NCBI GenBank assembly: GCA_001661515.1 | Contig: LUVW01000010.1 | Coordinates: 452,151 to 516,150, forward strand | Reading direction: 5' to 3' | DNA from: Capniomyces stellatus | Lineage: Eukaryota; Kickxellomycota; Harpellomycetes; Harpellales; Legeriomycetaceae | DNA: 64,000 nucleotides | Shown here: positions 58,177-64,000 of the stretch, one piece after another | Layout of the letters: every line of letters begins with the position of its first letter | Position numbering within the stretch: the first letter of the stretch is position 1 | Notes under the pieces: generated by a model | Told to the model about the DNA's origin: nothing | What the model saw: only the letters and a program-made list of their open reading frames with translations | Databases searched by the model: none | Position numbers and translations under genes: made by a program

Positions 58177-61100
58177 TTAAAAAGATAATACAGATTCGTA
58201 AGGCTCAATGGGCTGAGACTCTTCAAGTTCAAGAGCAAAGGACAAGAAATGTCGAACACGGATCCAAACAGTAGTTTTATGATGAAGTTCAGGATCAGCA
58301 GAAGACGAACTAGCGTCACCCGCAATATCGTTGGTTTTGCTGAAGGCAAGGTTTTTGAACTGTTCAAGCGAAGTTATTGGTGACTCAAAGCGGACGTTCT
58401 GCTGGAGTGCAGGCGACACTTGGTACGTAACACCATTCGTGTTGCTAGGGTTGTTTTGGCTGTATGATTTTCCGTTGCCCATTGATGGCGACTGCAGGCT
58501 TGACAGCAGCCTGGCCTTTTCAACTATAGAGGAAACACTGATTTCGACAAAGGACAGCTGATCGTCGGGCAGAGTGCCAAGGCGGTTGGTGTTGTTGGTA
58601 GTCTCAACGCGGCGGTTGTTTGGTGGTTGCTGCTGTTGACTGTTTGCGTCTCGGACCATCAAAACGCTGCTCTTCAAAACTGGAGGCAGAATGGGAGGAC
58701 TTCCGAGTTCAATAGCAACCTGCTTCTCAAGCTTTCCAAGGACAAGCCAGGCCTCAGGGTTTGACCACCCAACGCCCTGAGCCACTTCGGACACCAGGCC
58801 ATAGGCTATCTCCCAGTGCCCGAGCTGCCACTCCAGCCTTGCAAGCGAGACCAGAACATCTGGGTTATGAGGCGCTAATGATGCAGCAGCACGCAGTTCG
58901 CTGATGGCTATGAGCAGGGAGTTTTGGTAGTCGGAGTCTGTGTGGTCAGTGGAAGCAGAGTTTGAGTTTGAGTTTGAGTTTGAGTTTGAGTTTGAGTTTG
59001 TGTTGGCATTGACGTTTGCGTTTGCGTACTCGGGATCGTTGGCGGAAAAGTAGTGGGGCTTGGAGTCAAAGTTGGCTCTGTTAGCCTGGGCCTTGATCAT
59101 TTGGTACTGCTTATCGCACTGGGCCAACAGAATCTGGCTTCTCAATAGCATGACTCTGGGCTCAAGCGGGTTTGCAACAGCAGCGTCAGACACAGCCGTC
59201 AACCCGTCATCGTACCGACCCAGCCTCAGGAAACACTCGGAACTGAACAACCACAGTTTGCTGAGCAGTTCGTTTGACCTGGTGTGACAGCGTCTTAGCC
59301 TGGTGACTGTAGGTTTGAAGTATACGGTTGTGTATGGAGACTTGCTGACTGTGGTTGCTGTAATCAGATTGTTTTGCTTGTCGATAACCTCGTCTGCTGC
59401 CTGCTTGAGCGTTGCCGAGTTGATGGGTACTGTACTTGGTGTTTTGCTGCCTGAATCGGTCTTTTTGGCGGCCATAAATGTAGATGGCTTTAAAAAGCTG
59501 GATCCTGATGGCTTGATCTTGGGGATCTCCTCCAGCTCGTCTGATTTGACCACCATTCCATCATCCAACACAATAATTGGGACCACAATATTTGAGCTTG
59601 GGACTGGGACTGGGACTGGGGCTGGGGCTGGGGCTGGGGCTGGGGTGGTGTTGAGCAGATTCTTTACAGCATCGGGTCTTGTTGATATTGAGCGTCTGCT
59701 GTACACTCCGCTTACTCGTCCAGTGAGCGCCAAGGCACTTTGGTTTATGTTGAAGTCACTTGGGATAGGGACATGTTCTACAATTCTGTTGATGGAGTTT
59801 TCCTGCCTGTTAAAGTACGCTACAGATCCTGAAGGAGCTGCTGCTGACTGCTTGATTGCGCTGCCGAGGTGAACGTGGTGTTTTTGCTTTCCTCCACCAT
59901 TCTGGTTCCCAATAGGCTCATCGTCGCTTGAAAACACCTCTTCAACTTCACGACCACCAGATTTAGAACCAGTACCGGTATTAGCATTAGCATCAATGTT
60001 GGTATCGCTTTTGTCGACAATGGCGCTGTTGGTAGTGGTATTGGTGGCGTCTAGGGCTAAGGCGGATGACTGTGCTTCAGTATTTGCTTCATCACCGTCT
60101 GCTCCTCCTCCTACTCCACCGCCACTTGCGTTCCCAGGCTGGGACTTGTTGGCATCGTTTTGTCCAGTATTAAACATGTTTCTAGCCTTTGGCATATGTT
60201 TTTTAATCAAGTTTTTAGCCTTGTTTTGAACATGAATTTTCCCTCCAGATCCAGATCCAGTTCCAGTTCCAGTTCCAGATTTGGACTTTTGGTCTTTGGT
60301 CTTTTGATCTTTAGACTTTTGGTCCTTTTGCTGTGACTTTTTCTTTCCCCGGACATCGTCGCTTGAGTCTGACGGTGGCTCGGTAAACGAAACAGCAGCC
60401 GACCCTGCATCGGATAGAGCAGCATCTTCAGCATCACTTGCGTCACCAGCATTTTCGTTCTCACTGGTGTGGCCACTAATGTCACTATGGCTGTCGTTGT
60501 CGCTGATGTGCGACGCAGCATCGGGAACCAGAACGCGGCCGCTGACAGGAACACCAAGCAGACTGCCGCTGTTTTCGGCAGCAGTCTTTTTCGATACAGA
60601 CTGCGACCGCGACCGTCTGGACTTGTTGAACGGGTTCTTTACGGTTTTCAGCTTGCCTGCAAGGGTCTGCTTCTTGGACTGCTTGCTTGCACTGCTTGGG
60701 TCCAGCAGACTCGCTGATTTCGGGCCTCTGTCGTCATGGTCGGCGTTGTGGTCGGCATGCGCGTCGGCACTGGTAGGCACTGGATGTCTGGTGCTGCTGT
60801 GCTTCCACTTGATGACGGGTGCGCGCACCGATAGCATGCTTTTGGCTATGGACTTTGCCAGGGTTTTTGGCTGCACGTTCATAGATGTGTGGGCAATTGT
60901 GGAGATTCTGCCGGTGCTCAGAACCGACAACGCACCGCCAAACGAGTGCTTAGTGTTGCCCAGAAACCCCTTGGAACCTCCCGCAATATTGATGCTGTTT
61001 TCCCTGTAGTTTGGGTACATTGTCTCGTACGCCTGCTCGTTAAGCACCAGCAGCGCCTTTGACGCATCGTGCAGGTCTGGTGGCAGTGCTTGTGCCGGCC

Positions 61101-63702
61101 CGCACACTCGGCTGTACAGCTGGAACAGCATTGAAATCGACGAAAGCGCCGCCTCTGACCCCTCAATCTCCCGCTTCAGCACACAGTGCAGCAGCCTCAG
61201 GTTCAGGTACTCCATCCCTTCCTCCACACTGACCTCCGTCGAGTCCTGGTCGCCACGCCCGCCTGGTGCAATTGGTGCGATTGGCGCAAGACTGTTCATT
61301 GATGGTCCGGTGTACTTGCTGCCGGTTCCTCTGATGTTTGCCAGGTTCTCCTGCATGCTCTCCACCATACTTGAGTCCAACACCTCCCTCTCCGCCCTCC
61401 ACCACCACTCGCTCTGCCTCAGCCCTATTTCGCATATCTTTAGCGCTGCCTTCAGCCGTTCGTTCTGGCTGCCTCCCGTCCCGTCAATCGCTATTCCAAA
61501 GCTGTTTTTGCTTTCCTCGTTCTTGTTTGCTGTTCTTGACACCGCGCTCGTTACCAGCAGCGCCAGCAGGTGCCACGCCCGGATACACTTTGGCTCCAGG
61601 TTCAACGACTTTTTCACGTGGTCAATCGCCTCCAAAATGCTCCTGCCCCCAACCGCATTCTGCAGCCCCAGGTAGAAGTGCGCCTCCGCCTTCACGTGCA
61701 TCGTCTTGAGGTACTCCTCGCTGTCTGGCATGTGTCCAAGCTTCACCATCCCCCGCTCACACATCACCACCGCACTCGTGAAGCTGTCTATTGCCACCTT
61801 GTGCGAAATCCCCCTCTTCTCTGGCGAATGTTCGCTTCGTGAAAACACCCCGTAACTCATCCCCTTTGCTATCTCTGCCCGCGCCAGTAGGTACTCCCTA
61901 ACCCGGTCCTCTACTAGCCCCACACACACCGTGTTTTTCCCCGCACCGCTTATCTCCGCTATCAGCCCATACAGTTCAAGCGCTTCCTTCGACTTCCCCA
62001 GCTGACATATCATCAAATGCATTCCCGTCGCCAGCGTCTCCACTATATCCCCCAGCTCCTCATCCTCAAAGTCCCCAAGCCTCGCCCGAACTTCCCTCTC
62101 CAGCTCCTCCGCTGAATCTCCCACCTTCTCCACCGCCGCCACAAAATCCTTCTTCTTTCCATCCAAGTTATGCTTCACTATTGTTGTGTACGTCCGAATC
62201 GCCAAGTACCCCTCGTTATAGTCCCCAAACTGAATCAGCGTGTTTGCCAAACTCCTCATCACCCCTGGCGAGTTATAACTCAGCTTTGCACACTCGTACA
62301 GAATCCGCAACAGCTGCACCAGGTCCGCCAACGACGTTGCGTGCGCCTGCTTCCAGTCCTGCGTCGCCTGCATCCCTTCCTCCACCATCAACATATTCTG
62401 CTTGTTCGCCTTTGGGAACCTCTTGCTGCCCTTCAGCTGCTCAATCACCCTGCTGTGCAGCTCCATTATGTACCATCTGAACCCTACCCTCTTTGCCTTG
62501 CTCTCCTCCTGTCTCCCCGCCCACTCCTCAAACTTTCCCTCCCTGTGCATCTCCGACACCAACCTTATCATCGCCCGAAGCATCATTGCCCGCCTTAACT
62601 GCCTAAACGTCGGCGGGTTTGCCATCGTCATATTGTACAGGTAATCCTCGCACTCCTCAATCCCATCTCCATTATTCTCCGATAATTTCACCATCCCATA
62701 CCTGTACAGCAACTCCTCCGCCCAGTTTACCCTCTCCTCCTTATCATTCTTCCCCGCCTTTCCCACATTGTCATTCATCGCCACTACCAATATCGCCTTT
62801 GCCCCTAACTCTGACTTGTATATCTCTACCGTCTTACCATACAACTCTACCGCCTTGTCCATCTCTCCCTTTTTCTCCATCATCATTCCTATTCATTATC
62901 ATTATCAAAATTCACTTTTCCTCAATACTTTACTTTCTATCTTTCTCTACTTTTTCACAATACATTATTCTCTATCTTTCTATATCCCTTTATTTTTCTC
63001 TCTTTTATTTACCTTTCATCACCATCGCTGCAATATACAGTCGAAGCCCATACATTGGGCTCAGTTGGCTAGCAGTGTACCCTGTTTCTATACTCGATAA
63101 TTTACGCTCACACTCACTGCTTTTCCCCAAAAAGTAATAAACCTTTGCAAGTATTATGTTCAGTTGCCATAGCTCCTCTGCTGACGCCTTTTCTGCATTC
63201 AACTTTCCAAGCTGCCCCTCAATCGTCCCCAGCTCCTTCGTTTCTTCAGGCAATTCTGGGTATGCTATACTATATCTCGCTCTCTCTTCTCCCTCTCCCT
63301 CCTCCTCACCTTCTCTCTCGCCACCTCGAGTAATTATCTCCCCCTCCTTTCTCCAGTGCTTGTTTGCATCCCATCTCGCCATTCTTAAACACTTCTCCAG
63401 CTTGTTTTCTGCCTCTAAAATCTGCTCAAACGTCCCATCTACTCAATTCAGTCACATTTAATATCCTCTTTTTTAATACAATATTCCATAATCCTTCAAC
63501 CCTCCATCTTTCTTTAAAAATTATATAATCAACTCTTTTGTATCAACGTCCAAACCGCTTTTTCCATCTATCTCTTGTTCTTACTCTCTCCCTTGTTTGC
63601 TGCCTTGCTATACTTCTTTCCCAACTTTGATATCTCGCCCCATTGCCCCACACATCTCGCCGTGTCGATCTTTGATATTATAAGTGCCTCTTTCGAACTC
63701 AT
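58177..63702 (-). CDS. TTC7/Ypp1-family TPR protein, PI4-kinase (Stt4/PI4KA) complex scaffold
   Basis: Three exons, 63702-63585, 63438-63013 and 62888-58177, giving 1751 residues. Exon 1 encodes a TTC7-like start (ALIISKIDTARCVGQWGEIS) and joins in phase 1 to GTFEQILEAENKLEKCL. The next part (LWQLNIILAKVYYFLGKSSE) matches the animal block LILGKLHYVEGSY. TPR helices continue to about residue 860. Residues about 870-1385 are an Ser/Lys/Gln/Asp-rich, mostly disordered insert with basic stretches. TPRs resume with LLSKLWLFSSECFLRLGRYDDGLTAVSDAA and end with the family tail FALELEESQPIEPYES (animal ALELEASSPVLPF). TTC7/Ypp1 with EFR3 holds the phosphatidylinositol 4-kinase at the plasma membrane. 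Animal TTC7 is about 860 aa, so half of this protein is extra. An upstream stop codon in frame supports the chosen start. Confidence 0.85.
58961..58999. repeat. TTTGAG hexanucleotide repeat
   Basis: Six to seven TTTGAG units encode an Asn-Ser repeat in the TTC7-like protein, between two TPR segments. Confidence 0.85.
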
Positions 63703-63710
63703 CCTCTTTC

Positions 63711-63751
63711 CTTCTTCTTCTTCTTCTTCTTCTTCTTCTTCTTCTTCTTCA
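63711..63751. repeat. CTT/GAA trinucleotide microsatellite
   Basis: About 13 perfect CTT units in the likely 5' UTR of the TTC7-like gene. Confidence 0.9.
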
Positions 63752-63753
63752 AT

Positions 63754-63937
63754 TTATTGTCTGTTAAGAGCACAATATCCAAATAATGTCTCTCTGGCTT
63801 TTTTTTCCAACCCTTTAAATATATCCCTCAATCTTCTAAAAATCGGCTTATCCGTATGCTTAAACTGTATATCTATGTACTTTAATATCGAACTTTGCTT
63901 GTTTCCGTCTTTATCTCTTACTGTAGTATCTTCCAAA
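63754..63937 (-). CDS. Possible last exon of a gene extending past the right edge
   Basis: A minus-strand frame of about 60 codons follows a plausible acceptor (CTAG before 63937) and ends in TAA. It is rich in Lys, Arg and Asp (KYIDIQFKHTDKPIFRR, then LRDIFKGLEKKARETL), with codon use like the neighbouring genes. It ends only 52 bp before the TTC7-like ATG. No family is recognised. It could instead be an untranslated leader of the TTC7-like gene. Confidence 0.3.
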
Positions 63938-64000
63938 CTAGTTTATGGTTTTGGCTGTTTGTTTTTTTTTTTGCTAAAGCCACCATGAATTAAATATCTA

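Larger units (their letters stand above)
63703..64000. other. 5' flank of TTC7-like gene and window edge
   Basis: A CTT microsatellite (GAA on the sense strand) lies at 63711-63751, immediately before the TTC7 ATG. It reads Glu codons in frame, but an in-frame TAA just upstream closes it. The remainder may hold the last exon of a neighbouring gene, listed separately. Confidence 0.6.

Overview
This is nuclear DNA of a fungus. It is AT-rich, with frequent spliceosomal introns (GT-AG, usually 90-250 bp) and mostly AT-rich, gene-poor intergenic stretches. The gene content fits an early-diverging, non-Dikarya fungus (possibly Zoopagomycota/Kickxellomycotina; inference, low confidence). There is a fungal-type proline iminopeptidase, Get1 and eEF1B. 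There are also homologs of proteins better known from animals and often missing from yeasts: a MYSM1-like SANT+MPN protein, SNAPC1, CCDC47, mitochondrial threonine dehydrogenase, and a CDK12-like kinase with a huge charged N-terminus. I rebuilt exon structures by hand, keeping reading phase across every junction.

Layout. 1.2-2.8 kb (+): CCDC47/PAT-complex membrane protein. 3.0-8.7 kb (-): intronless ATAD2/Yta7-type AAA ATPase, convergent with CCDC47. 10.2-14.4 kb (+): MYSM1-like JAMM protein, divergent from the AAA gene. 15.3-16.7 kb (-): uncharacterised 487-residue protein. 16.7-21.7 kb: 5 kb without a recognisable gene. 21.7-24.0 kb (+): proline iminopeptidase, six exons. 24.5-25.6 kb (-): GET1. 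27.1-28.2 kb (-): eEF1B-alpha, whose intron carries a U18/snR18 box C/D snoRNA. 30.35-30.50 kb (+): tandem tRNA-Asp(GTC) and tRNA-Glu(TTC). 31.0-32.3 kb (-): SNAPC1. 33.5-34.4 kb (-): ARF1. 36.4-38.8 kb (-): orphan hydrophobic protein. 40.3-44.2 kb (-): CDK12/Ctk1-type kinase. 47.6-48.8 kb (-): L-threonine 3-dehydrogenase. 50.8-53.1 kb (-): secreted purple-acid-phosphatase-like metallophosphoesterase. 55.5-58.0 kb (+): mitochondrial-type beta-ketoacyl-ACP synthase, nine exons. 58.2-63.7 kb (-): TTC7/Ypp1 TPR protein with a large disordered insert. The right edge may hold the last exon of another gene.

The genes are housekeeping and do not form a cluster or single pathway. Loose themes are chromatin and transcription (AAA ATPase, MYSM1-like, CDK12, SNAPC1), ER membrane protein biogenesis (CCDC47, Get1), membrane traffic and lipid signalling (ARF1, TTC7) and translation (eEF1B, tRNAs, rRNA-methylation guide). 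I saw no obvious new multi-gene system. The best-supported unexpected element is the intronic U18-type snoRNA: 13 nt of it are exactly complementary to a universally conserved LSU rRNA stretch, and it sits in the same host gene as in budding yeast. Two small assembly defects are visible: a 17-N gap between G runs near 40.05 kb and one N in a poly-T intron at 12.26 kb.
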